A DNA stretch of 64,000 nucleotides from Thermohalobaculum sp039816045 (GTDB taxonomy: Bacteria > Pseudomonadota > Alphaproteobacteria > Rhodobacterales > Rhodobacteraceae), in NCBI GenBank assembly GCA_039816045.1, contig JBCBYB010000021.1, positions 20,343 through 84,342 on the forward strand. The letters run 5' to 3'. Numbering within the stretch: the first letter of the stretch is position 1; each line of letters begins with the position of its first letter. The position numbers were made by a program, and so were the translations under genes. Positions 40,083 through 48,081 of this stretch are shown here, piece after piece. The notes under the pieces are model-generated. The model worked only from the letters and a program-made list of their open reading frames with translations, ran no database searches and had not been told where the DNA came from.

Positions 40083-41675
40083 CTACTTGCCCAGATCCTT
40101 CAGGCAGCCGATGAGACCCAGTGTTGAGGCGTCGGTTCCTTCGGGCGGCGCGGCCGTCCCCCGAACCGCGGGAATGAGGTTCTTCGCAAGCACCTTGCCG
40201 AGCTCCACGCCCCATTGGTCGAAGGAGTTGACGCCCCAAATCGCCCCCTGCACCGCAACCTTATGTTCGTAAAGCGCGATCAGACGGCCGAGCGAGAACG
40301 GATCGAGCGTCCGGAACAGGATCGTGGTGGAGGGCCGGTCCCCCGGAAAGCTCCGATGCGGCACCAGACGGGAGATCTCCGCATCGCCCTTCCCTGCAGC
40401 GCGCATCTCCGCCCGGACCTCCTCCGCCGTTCGCCCGAAAGCCAGCGCCTGCCCTTGCGCCAGACAATTCGCGAGCAGCAGTGCGTGATGCTCCGGCGAG
40501 GCAGCACGGGGCCGGGCCGCGGCGATGAAATCGACAGGGACCACGTCCGTCCCCTGGTGAAGCAACTGAAAGAAGGAGTGCTGCGCGTTCGTGCCCGGCT
40601 CGCCCCAAATCACCGGCCCGGTCTCTGTCGGGACAGGTGTGCCGTCGAGGGTCACCCGCTTGCCGTTCGATTCCATATCGAGCTGCTGGACATAGGCAGG
40701 GAACCGCTCCAGTCGCTGGTCATAGGGAATGAGCGCCACCGTGGGACATCCCATCGCGTTGCGGCGCCAGATCCCTACGAGGCCCAGCAAAACCGGCAGA
40801 TTGCGCTCAAGCGGGGTTTCACAGAAATGCCGGTCCATGGCCGCCGCCCCGCGGAGGACCTCGCGAAAGGCCGCCGAACCGATCCCGACGGCGAGGCTGA
40901 GGCCGATGGAAGACCAAAGCGAATAGCGCCCGCCGACCCAATCCCAGAAACCGAAAACGCGCTCCTCGGGAATGCCGAACACCGCGCAACCGTCGAGATT
41001 GGTCGAGACCGCGGCCATCTGAGTGCCTGCGTTTGGTCCCAGCCAGTCGCGGGCCAGGCGCGCATTGGCCATCGTCTCGAGCGTCGTGAAGGTCTTGGAG
41101 GCGACGATCACCATGGTCCGCGCCGGATCGAGCCCAGCCACGGTATCCGCAAAATGCGCGCCATCAACATTGGACACGAAGTGAAGCGCCGGGCCATCGC
41201 AATCCGGACTGAGCGCACGGGCCGCCATGACGGGGCCGAGATCCGAGCCGCCGATCCCGATGTTAACGACATCGGCGATGGGGCCGCCCGCGCCGCGGAT
41301 CTCGCCTGAGCGCACCGCCTCGGCAAAGCCTAGGAACCGCGCGAGCGTGCCCTCGACATCGTCCGCCGACGGGGCCGCTGCGCCACCTCGCAGTGCCATG
41401 TGGAGCACGGCGCGCCCCTCGGTGCTGTTGACCGGCGCGCCCGAGACCATGCGGTCCCGGAAAGCTTCGACCTCGGCGGCGCGGGCAAGCGCGAACAAGG
41501 CATCCAAGGCAGCGTGATCGATCTTTTCCTTCGAGAGATCGACCAGCAGATCCCCCTCGCGGAACAGAAGCTCCTCGAACCGGTCAGGGTTCCGGGCAAA
41601 CAGTTCACGCAGATGGACCGGGCGCAGGTCCTCTGCACGTGCATGAATGGCCGACCAGGCTGCATCGAGGCTCAT
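40083..41675 (-). CDS. pgi: Glucose-6-phosphate isomerase
   Basis: A 530-residue Pgi that interconverts glucose-6-phosphate and fructose-6-phosphate. Signatures: GIGGSDLGPVMAARALS, VASKTFTTLETMANARLA, FGFWDWVGGRYSLWSSIGLS, and catalytic C-terminal region QWGVELGKVLAKNLIPAVRG. Length is slightly under the enterobacterial 549. ATG has AGGGAG upstream. The gene is monocistronic and divergent from the MetX-like gene. Confidence 0.97.
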   Translation of the reverse strand: MSLDAAWSAIHARAEDLRPVHLRELFARNPDRFEELLFREGDLLVDLSKEKIDHAALDALFALARAAEVEAFRDRMVSGAPVNSTEGRAVLHMALRGGAAAPSADDVEGTLARFLGFAEAVRSGEIRGAGGPIADVVNIGIGGSDLGPVMAARALSPDCDGPALHFVSNVDGAHFADTVAGLDPARTMVIVASKTFTTLETMANARLARDWLGPNAGTQMAAVSTNLDGCAVFGIPEERVFGFWDWVGGRYSLWSSIGLSLAVGIGSAAFREVLRGAAAMDRHFCETPLERNLPVLLGLVGIWRRNAMGCPTVALIPYDQRLERFPAYVQQLDMESNGKRVTLDGTPVPTETGPVIWGEPGTNAQHSFFQLLHQGTDVVPVDFIAAARPRAASPEHHALLLANCLAQGQALAFGRTAEEVRAEMRAAGKGDAEISRLVPHRSFPGDRPSTTILFRTLDPFSLGRLIALYEHKVAVQGAIWGVNSFDQWGVELGKVLAKNLIPAVRGTAAPPEGTDASTLGLIGCLKDLGK

Positions 41676-41840
41676 CGGTTGCAGTCTCCCTGACCTCGTC
41701 GCCTCCGGGATCGGGCCCTGGACACGCTCTGCATCAGCAGCCCCATAGGTATACCAGGAGCGACCAAGGGTCGATGGCGATGATGGCGTTCCGTGCGGTT
41801 CGCCCTAAGGTGTCGACGAGGAACAGCGGAAACGGGACCG

Positions 41841-42845
41841 ATGACGGACCATGAGATCTTTCGGCTGGGCGATGTCCGGCTCACTTCCGGCGCGGTCTTG
41901 CGCGATGCACGACTGGCGTTCCGCAGCTGGGGCACGCGAGCCCCCGGGGGCGACAACGCTGTCCTGCTGCCCACCTTCTACACGGGCACACATCGGCGCA
42001 ACGAAGGGTTCTTCGGAAGGGGACGCCCGATCGATCCGGCCCGGCATTTCGTCGTCTCGATCAATCTCCTGGGCAACGGGCTGTCCTCGTCGCCCTCGAA
42101 CACGGGCGTCCCCCAAGACGGACCGCGGTTCCCGCATGTGAGCTTCCAGGACAATGTCTCCCTTCAGCATCGCCTGGTCACGGCCCTCGGCATCCGGCGC
42201 CTGCGTTTGGTGACGGGATGGTCTATGGCCGGATGCCAATGCTATCACTGGGCGGTTCAGTATCCGGAGATGGTCGATGCCATCCTGCCCTTCTGCGGAT
42301 CGGCCCGGACATCGCCCCATAACCGGGTGTTCCTCGAAGGCGTGAAGGCCGCTCTCACCACCGACGCAGCCTTTGCCGGAGGCGACTACAAGGCGCCGCC
42401 AGTGGCTGGACTGCGCGCCTTTGCCCGGGTCTATGCCGGTTGGGCCTACAGCCAGACGTTTTTCCGTGACCGCCTGCACCAAACCCTTGGCCACGCGACT
42501 TACGCGGACCTTCTGCGGGACTGGGAGGAAGATCACTGCCAGAACTGGGATGCCAACGACCTGCTTGCGATGCTGGAGACCTGGATGGCCGGAGATATCT
42601 CCGCCGGGGTCGAAGGCAGCTTTGAAGAAATGCTCGGTGCAATCCAAACCCGGGCGATCCTGATGCCCTGCAGACAAGATCTCTACTTCCCGCCCGAGGA
42701 TAACGCGATAGAAGCCCAGTTCATGCCGCGGGCCAAGTTCCGTCCAGTCGACAGTCCCTGGGGCCACTGTGCCGCGAGCCCTGGAAACGATCCAACCTTC
42801 ATGGCAGCACTCGACGATGCCTTTGCGGAGCTGCTCGTCTCATGA
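41841..42845 (+). CDS. Alpha/beta hydrolase, MetX-like (homoserine O-acetyltransferase family)
   Basis: A 334-residue alpha/beta hydrolase of the MetX-related family. The nucleophile elbow is VTGWSMAGCQCYHWAVQYP with the Ser, oxyanion part is LNLGNGLSSSPSNTG-like (NLLGNGLSSSPSN), and the acid/base appear in RQDLYFPPEDN and PWGHCAASPGND (Asp, His). True MetX has GGSxGGMQ at the elbow; GWSMAGCQ here suggests a related acyltransferase or hydrolase of different substrate, often named just alpha/beta fold hydrolase. ATG at 41841 chosen over a 16-codon upstream start. Confidence 0.82.
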   Translation: MTDHEIFRLGDVRLTSGAVLRDARLAFRSWGTRAPGGDNAVLLPTFYTGTHRRNEGFFGRGRPIDPARHFVVSINLLGNGLSSSPSNTGVPQDGPRFPHVSFQDNVSLQHRLVTALGIRRLRLVTGWSMAGCQCYHWAVQYPEMVDAILPFCGSARTSPHNRVFLEGVKAALTTDAAFAGGDYKAPPVAGLRAFARVYAGWAYSQTFFRDRLHQTLGHATYADLLRDWEEDHCQNWDANDLLAMLETWMAGDISAGVEGSFEEMLGAIQTRAILMPCRQDLYFPPEDNAIEAQFMPRAKFRPVDSPWGHCAASPGNDPTFMAALDDAFAELLVS

Positions 42846-43001
42846 CCCCGTCGCAGCGACGCGCCTGAACCATGCGATTGATCGTCCATTAATCTTGCGC
42901 AATACAGAGTCGGGCATCAAAGCGAGGACGGTTGTGGCAGCACTCTGTACGCACCCACGAGATTGCTGCACGCCTTCCAGTGCCGCAGAAGGGCACGCGC
43001 C

Positions 43002-43991
43002 TTGAGCGGTGGGGAACCGACAGCCACAAAGAGTGAGCAACCTCTGTCCGGGCCGACCCATGCCTTGGATACTGCAATCTGCATCACTGGGGCGGCGGGC
43101 CTCGTCGGGCAGTCTCTCGTCCGACTCCTGGCCAGGAACGGGTTCAACACGCTGCGCTGTGTCGACAAGGATCGCCGCAGCCTCGCTCTCATGAACGCCC
43201 TTGATCCCGCGGTCGAGCTGCTAGAGGGAGATCTTTCCGATGCACAGGTGGCTGAGCGCGCCGTTACGGGCTCAGAGATCCTCATCATCGGGCAAGCGCA
43301 GATCTCCGGGCTGACCTACGAGCCTTTTGATCAGAACACCGTCGTCGCTACCCGCCATTTGATCGAAGCGGCCAAGCAGGCGGACGTGCGCCACATCGTC
43401 CTGATCTCCTCGTCGGTGGTGCTCTCGGAGGCCGATGATTTCTACACCCGCTCCAAGCGGGCGCAGGAGCGGATGGTGCGCGAAAGCGGTCTGCCCCATA
43501 CCGTGCTGCGGCCTACGCTGATGTTCGGCGATTTCGACCGCAAACACCTCGGATGGCTCCGGCAGTTCCTGGCCAAAAGCCCGGCGTTCCCAGTGCCGGG
43601 AGACGGCCGCTTCATCCGGCAACCGCTCTATGTGCGCGATTTCTGCGCGGTGATCGCAAGCGCCATGGCAAGACCACCGACCGGCGCTGTCTATGACATT
43701 TCGGGGCTGGAGAAGATCGAGTATATCGAGATCATCCGCACGATCCGTCGCGTCACAGGGTTGCGGACACCCATCCTGCGCCTGCCCTACCGGCTCTTCT
43801 GGGCCCTGCTCTGGACGGCGGGCAAGGTGCTACCGCGCCCTCCCTTCTCCACACAGCAGCTCGAGGCTTTGGTGATCGATGAAACCTTCCCAGTCATTGA
43901 TTGGCCGAACCAGTTCGGGGTCACGCCCACCCCCTTCGAGACGGCTGCACAGCAAACTTTCGGCGCGGCGGCAACGGAGCCCACGGCATGA
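43002..43991 (+). CDS. NAD-dependent epimerase/dehydratase-family protein
   Basis: An extended-SDR sugar-nucleotide type enzyme, about 329 residues. CITGAAGLVGQSLVRLLARNG is the NAD-binding site, LLEGDLSDAQVAERA and VLISSSVVLSEADDFYTRSK carry the Ser-Tyr-Lys-like catalytic set, followed by VLRPTLMFGDFDRKHLGWLR. TTG at 43002 is taken as start; a TTG at 42963 is possible. It overlaps the next gene by four bases. Probable sugar epimerase, dehydratase or reductase for a surface glycan. Confidence 0.8.
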   Translation: MSGGEPTATKSEQPLSGPTHALDTAICITGAAGLVGQSLVRLLARNGFNTLRCVDKDRRSLALMNALDPAVELLEGDLSDAQVAERAVTGSEILIIGQAQISGLTYEPFDQNTVVATRHLIEAAKQADVRHIVLISSSVVLSEADDFYTRSKRAQERMVRESGLPHTVLRPTLMFGDFDRKHLGWLRQFLAKSPAFPVPGDGRFIRQPLYVRDFCAVIASAMARPPTGAVYDISGLEKIEYIEIIRTIRRVTGLRTPILRLPYRLFWALLWTAGKVLPRPPFSTQQLEALVIDETFPVIDWPNQFGVTPTPFETAAQQTFGAAATEPTA

Positions 43992-45301
43992 CCCGCTACG
44001 TCGTTCTCGGTGCCGGGGCCATGGGTCTCGCTGCTGCGCACCGGCTGCTGGCGGATGGTGCGGGCGCGGTGACGGTGCTCGAGGCGGATAGCGTCCCCGG
44101 CGGGATGGCGGCACACTTCAACTTGGGCGGCATGTCGATCGAGCGCTTCTATCATTTCGTTTGCAAGGCCGATCAACCGACCTTCGATCTGATGGAGGAA
44201 CTCGGGATCGCCGACCGCCTTGTTTGGCGTGCGACGCGCATGGGCACCTATTCGAGCGGCAAAATCCACCCATGGGGAAACCCTGTGGCGCTGCTCACCT
44301 ATCCCGACATGGGTCTGATCGAGAAGCTGCGCTACGGGATGATGGCTTTCTTCGCAACGAAACGGCGGAGCTGGAAGGATCTCGACGGCCTCTCCGCGCG
44401 CGAGTGGCTCGAGAGTTGGCTCGGGCGCAGCGGATATGCGCGCAGTTGGGAGCCACTGATGCGGCTGAAGTTCTTCGAGCACGCCGACCGGATCTCTGCC
44501 GCCTGGGTGTGGAGCCGCATCAAGCGCGTTGGCACCTCGCGCCGTTCGCTGATGGTGGAGGAACTCGGCTACATCGACGGCGGGTCCGAGACACTGGTGG
44601 ACGCGCTCGTGGGGTCCATCGAGGGCCGGGGAGGACAGATCCGCTTGGGCGACCCGGCGGCCGAAGTGATCGCCGGGGACGGGCATACGACCGCTGTCCG
44701 CACCCGGTCGGGCGAGGTAATCCCAGCGGATGCCGTGATTTCCACGATCCCCGTGCAGCGCGTCCCCGACCTCGTGCCCGCCCTGCCGGAGGACTGGAAG
44801 GCTCGCTACCGGGAGATCGAGAACATCCCCGTGGTCTGCATCGCAATGCAGCTGAAGCGAAAGGTCTCGGAGAACTTCTGGGTGAACATCGCACACCCGG
44901 ATTTCGAGATCCCAGGCTTCATCGAGTTCTCGAATCTCCGAGATCTCCCGAACCCTGTGGTCTACGTGCCCTATTACATGCCGGCCACGCACCCAAAGTG
45001 GAATTGGAGCGACGCGCAGTTCGTCGACGAAGCCTTCGGCTATCTCCGCCGTATCAACCCCGCGCTGATCGAGGACGATCTCGTCGCCAGCCACATCGGA
45101 CGCTTGCGCCACGCACAGCCCGTCTGCGATGTGGGCTTCAGCAAGAGCATTCCGCCATTGCAGACCCCGATCCGAGGGCTCCAGGTGGCGGACACCTGCT
45201 TTTACTATCCCGAAGACCGCGGCATCGCCGAGAGCGTCCGGCTGGGCGCAGAGATGGCGCGGACAGCTCAGGCTCGGTCCAGGCAGAGCGTGGTGGCTTG
45301 A
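43988..45301 (+). CDS. FAD/NAD(P)-dependent oxidoreductase (UDP-galactopyranose-mutase/amine-oxidase-like)
   Basis: A 437-residue flavoprotein. YVVLGAGAMGLAAAHRLLADG begins the FAD fold; FNLGGMSIERFYHFVCKADQ and GGMAAHFNLGGMSIERFYH segments recall protoporphyrinogen-oxidase/UGM-like proteins. ADAVISTIPVQRVPDLVPALP and C-terminal LQVADTCFYYPEDRGIAESV complete it. ATG overlaps the epimerase stop by four bases. With the neighbours it suggests lipid-linked sugar or carotenoid-like chemistry; sugar is more likely from the GtrA gene. Confidence 0.83.
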   Translation: MTRYVVLGAGAMGLAAAHRLLADGAGAVTVLEADSVPGGMAAHFNLGGMSIERFYHFVCKADQPTFDLMEELGIADRLVWRATRMGTYSSGKIHPWGNPVALLTYPDMGLIEKLRYGMMAFFATKRRSWKDLDGLSAREWLESWLGRSGYARSWEPLMRLKFFEHADRISAAWVWSRIKRVGTSRRSLMVEELGYIDGGSETLVDALVGSIEGRGGQIRLGDPAAEVIAGDGHTTAVRTRSGEVIPADAVISTIPVQRVPDLVPALPEDWKARYREIENIPVVCIAMQLKRKVSENFWVNIAHPDFEIPGFIEFSNLRDLPNPVVYVPYYMPATHPKWNWSDAQFVDEAFGYLRRINPALIEDDLVASHIGRLRHAQPVCDVGFSKSIPPLQTPIRGLQVADTCFYYPEDRGIAESVRLGAEMARTAQARSRQSVVA

Positions 45302-46014
45302 TGACCCCGCGTTCAGAGGAGACAGCATCGCAGTCCGGAGAGAGCACCACCCCCAACGCCTTGGCCGGCATCTATGCTGCGCGGTTCGAAGAAACCGGGA
45401 CCGCGAAGCGCAATCAGGTCTGGAAGGTGCTGTGCGACGCTCATTTCAACCGCATGATCGGCGCGGATGCCACCGTGCTGGACATCGCTTGCGGTTATGG
45501 CGAGTTCATCAACAACATCGCCGCCGCACGCAAGTTCGCGATCGACCTCAACCCGGATGCGGCACAGCGGCTCGGTCCGGACGTCACCTATCACATGACG
45601 CCTGCGACCGATCTCAGCATGCTGGAGGACGGCTCGATAGACGTCGCCTTCACCTCGAATTTCCTCGAACACCTGCCGTCGAAGGTTGTGTTGGATGACG
45701 TCTTCGCGGAGGTCCTGCGCGTGTTGCGGCCAGGGGGGCGGTTCATCGTGCTCGGTCCCAACATCCGATACGCTTATGCCGAGTACTGGGACTACTACGA
45801 CCACTACCTGGCGCTGTCCCACCTGTCGCTCGAGGAGGGGATGGGCCTTGCGGGTTTCGAGGTCACCGAGGTGATCCCTCGCTTTCTCCCCTACACCATG
45901 AAGGGCAAGACCCCGACCCACCCGCTGTTGGTGCGCGCCTATCTTGCAATCCCCCTAGCTTGGAAAGTGCTTGGCAAGCAGTTCCTCGTCACTGCGAGAA
46001 AACCTTCGTGCTAG
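45301..46014 (+). CDS. SAM-dependent methyltransferase
   Basis: A 237-residue class I methyltransferase. ATVLDIACGYGEFINNIAAA is motif I, AIDLNPDAAQRLGPDV motif II, DVAFTSNFLEHLPSKVVLDD and VLRPGGRFIVLGPNIRYAYA close the fold. It starts one base before the end of the preceding stop (TGATG). The aromatic run RYAYAEYWDYYDHYLALSH could be substrate-binding. It probably methylates the product of the epimerase and oxidoreductase. Confidence 0.88.
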   Translation: MTPRSEETASQSGESTTPNALAGIYAARFEETGTAKRNQVWKVLCDAHFNRMIGADATVLDIACGYGEFINNIAAARKFAIDLNPDAAQRLGPDVTYHMTPATDLSMLEDGSIDVAFTSNFLEHLPSKVVLDDVFAEVLRVLRPGGRFIVLGPNIRYAYAEYWDYYDHYLALSHLSLEEGMGLAGFEVTEVIPRFLPYTMKGKTPTHPLLVRAYLAIPLAWKVLGKQFLVTARKPSC

Positions 46015-46427
46015 CGCGGTCGGTCGCAGGATATCTCGCCGTCGGTATCATCGCGGGCATAGTCAATTTGTTGGCGCGGATGCTGTTCGATCTGGCTGTG
46101 TCTTTCGAGCTTGCGGTTGCGCTGGCCTTTCCGTTCGGGCTCACCTGCGCGTTCCTGCTCAACCGTGCCTATGTGTTCGAGGCCGGCTCCGAGGATGCTC
46201 GGCGGCAGTATGCGAAGTTCGCTTTGGTTAACTTGGGGGCCCTCGCCCTCGTGTGGTCGGTCAGCGTCGGCCTTTATGCGGTGGTGTTTCCGGCCATCGG
46301 CTTCACCTGGAATGCCGAGATCATCGCCCATGCGATCGGCGTCGGCAGTCCGGTGGTGCTCTCCTTCGTCGCCTACCGGTTCTTCGTCTTCGCTGGCCTG
46401 AAGGACCGCAAGCCCGACATGCACTGA
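46008..46427 (+). CDS. GtrA-family membrane protein
   Basis: A 139-residue four-helix GtrA protein, usually the flippase that moves lipid-linked sugars across the membrane. SVAGYLAVGIIAGIVNLLAR, FPFGLTCAFLLNRAYVFEAG (the conserved LNR-F signature) and FFVFAGLKDRK fit. Start is GTG at 46008 overlapping the methyltransferase stop by seven bases. Last gene of the coupled set. Confidence 0.88.
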   Translation: MLARSVAGYLAVGIIAGIVNLLARMLFDLAVSFELAVALAFPFGLTCAFLLNRAYVFEAGSEDARRQYAKFALVNLGALALVWSVSVGLYAVVFPAIGFTWNAEIIAHAIGVGSPVVLSFVAYRFFVFAGLKDRKPDMH

Positions 46428-46443
46428 ACGGACAAGCCAGGTT

Positions 46444-48024
46444 TCAGGGCGAGCGCCAAATCTGAAACGATCGCTGAACACCCACGAGATCAGGATCAGG
46501 GACAAGGCCCGCCGCCCGCCATGCCGCATCAAACCGTGGGTCCTCTCGGAGCCAGGCCAGTTGATCGAAGCCTTTGGTGCAGTAGAATAACAGCCTGTCG
46601 CTGACCTCAACGGCCACGCGAACAGGGGTTTGCTCCTGAAACCGTCGGAGGATGATGTCCCGGTACCAGGTCTCTATCTCTCGCAGACGCGCATCAGACA
46701 CAGCGACCGGCGCGTCCGAGCAGTGGATTTGCCTCGCAAGCACAGGGATCAGCCAGTGGTGCAGACCCGCACCGGCATAGCGGACATCGATCGTGGAGAG
46801 CAGCGCGCTGTGCGGGTTCACATTAGGGGACACGACCATCACGGCGTCCTCGGCGCTGGGTGGCGTCAAAGCCTCCAGGAGCGGTCGCTGCGGCTCTGGG
46901 ACACGCGGTGGCATGGTGGCCATCCGGAGCATGAGGACTGCAACCGCCAAGGCCAGCCCAAGCACCACCAGGCCGCCAAACGCCCGCCGAATGCCAGCGC
47001 CACTCAGTTTGCGTTCGGCCCATGTCACGCCCCAGGCAAGCACAAAGACAAGCGACACATGGAGACCGAGCCGCACCGGTTGCGCGTGATAGCGCCAGCC
47101 GAAACCCTGCACGACGGCCAGGACAGTCGCACCAAGCAGGAACACCAAGATCACCCTAGAGGCATGCGCAAACCACGGTGTCAGGGGATCCAGGAGCCGG
47201 ATCGCGATACATCCGCCTAGGAGAAGCGCGACCGGCTTGCCATACTCGCCCGTCAAGAAGCTGAGAGAGGCGAAGAGCGGCCCAGGCGACAGCTGACCAT
47301 AGGTGTCGAGGCTCATCGGCACCGCCTCCGCAAGAAAGCGCGGATAGGCCAACAAGAAGCCAGCATAGAGCGTCACGGTGACAGCGGCTCCGACCACAGT
47401 CTCGGCTGTCAGCTGATCGATCCGCCCACGGGACCGCCACAGATCCACGAGCCCGAGTGCGGTTGCGACCAATGCAAAATGAGGCTTCAGGAAGAGCGCG
47501 AACCCCACTCCGATCCCTGTAGCTATCGAAACCAATCGTGCGGGGCGCACGCCGCCATGCGCCAGCGTGATTGCGATCCCCCAAGGCAGCACACAGAGGA
47601 AAAGCAGGAACTCTCGCCGCCCAAAATCTGTGGGTGTCAGCAGCGTCACTGCGGCGAGACCGACCGCGGTCACGAGCAAGCCGAGGCGCGAGCGGGAGAA
47701 CGCGGGCGCGATCGTCAGCACTGCCAGGCTCAAGAGACCGCCACTGAGCAGGATCAGAAGGTATTTGTGGGTCTGGTCGAGTGGGGTGCCGATCAGCTGG
47801 CTCACCGAGGTAGAGGCCATTCCCAGCAGAAACGGCCCGAGCGTGTTGACGGAGACGTAGTCGACATAGAGTTCCGCGCCTTGCAGGAGGATGCGAGCGC
47901 TCGCAAGGAAGTAAGCGACGTCGCGGTCCAAGCCGACGCCATGGGTCAAGAAGGCCGTCAGTCCGACCATCGCCGCAAGAGCGAACAGCGCAAGCGCGCA
48001 ACCAGGGAGCCTGCTTTGTGTCAT
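46444..48024 (-). CDS. Polytopic glycosyltransferase-like protein (GT39/PMT style)
   Basis: A 526-residue membrane protein with 10 or more helices in the first 380 residues and a periplasmic C-terminal domain. N-terminal LDRDVAYFLASARILLQGAE has Arg-Asp in the first large loop as in GT-C fold transferases, which use lipid-linked sugars; FGRREFLLFLCVLPWGIAI and LFLKPHFALVATALGL follow. ATG at 48024 with GGGAGG. It converges on the GtrA operon and presumably uses the same lipid-linked sugar. Confidence 0.8.
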   Translation of the reverse strand: MTQSRLPGCALALFALAAMVGLTAFLTHGVGLDRDVAYFLASARILLQGAELYVDYVSVNTLGPFLLGMASTSVSQLIGTPLDQTHKYLLILLSGGLLSLAVLTIAPAFSRSRLGLLVTAVGLAAVTLLTPTDFGRREFLLFLCVLPWGIAITLAHGGVRPARLVSIATGIGVGFALFLKPHFALVATALGLVDLWRSRGRIDQLTAETVVGAAVTVTLYAGFLLAYPRFLAEAVPMSLDTYGQLSPGPLFASLSFLTGEYGKPVALLLGGCIAIRLLDPLTPWFAHASRVILVFLLGATVLAVVQGFGWRYHAQPVRLGLHVSLVFVLAWGVTWAERKLSGAGIRRAFGGLVVLGLALAVAVLMLRMATMPPRVPEPQRPLLEALTPPSAEDAVMVVSPNVNPHSALLSTIDVRYAGAGLHHWLIPVLARQIHCSDAPVAVSDARLREIETWYRDIILRRFQEQTPVRVAVEVSDRLLFYCTKGFDQLAWLREDPRFDAAWRAAGLVPDPDLVGVQRSFQIWRSP

Positions 48025-48040
48025 GGGGCGCCTCCCAAAC

Positions 48041-48067
48041 CTCCGCCGAGAGGAAACCCCTCGGCGA
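48041..48067 (-). terminator. Stem-loop after gltB
   Basis: GCCGAG (48045-48050) pairs with CTCGGC (48060-48065), extended by imperfect pairing on both sides. It lies 15 bases past the gltB stop on the minus strand, but a T-run is lacking, so termination is possible but unsure. It would also be in the leader of the gene at 46444. Confidence 0.35.
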
Positions 48068-48081
48068 GACATGGAATCAGC

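Noticed and set aside
41676..41840. SAM-II type riboswitch before the MetX-like gene
   Set aside because: The leader lacks the expected conserved core and pseudoknot elements.
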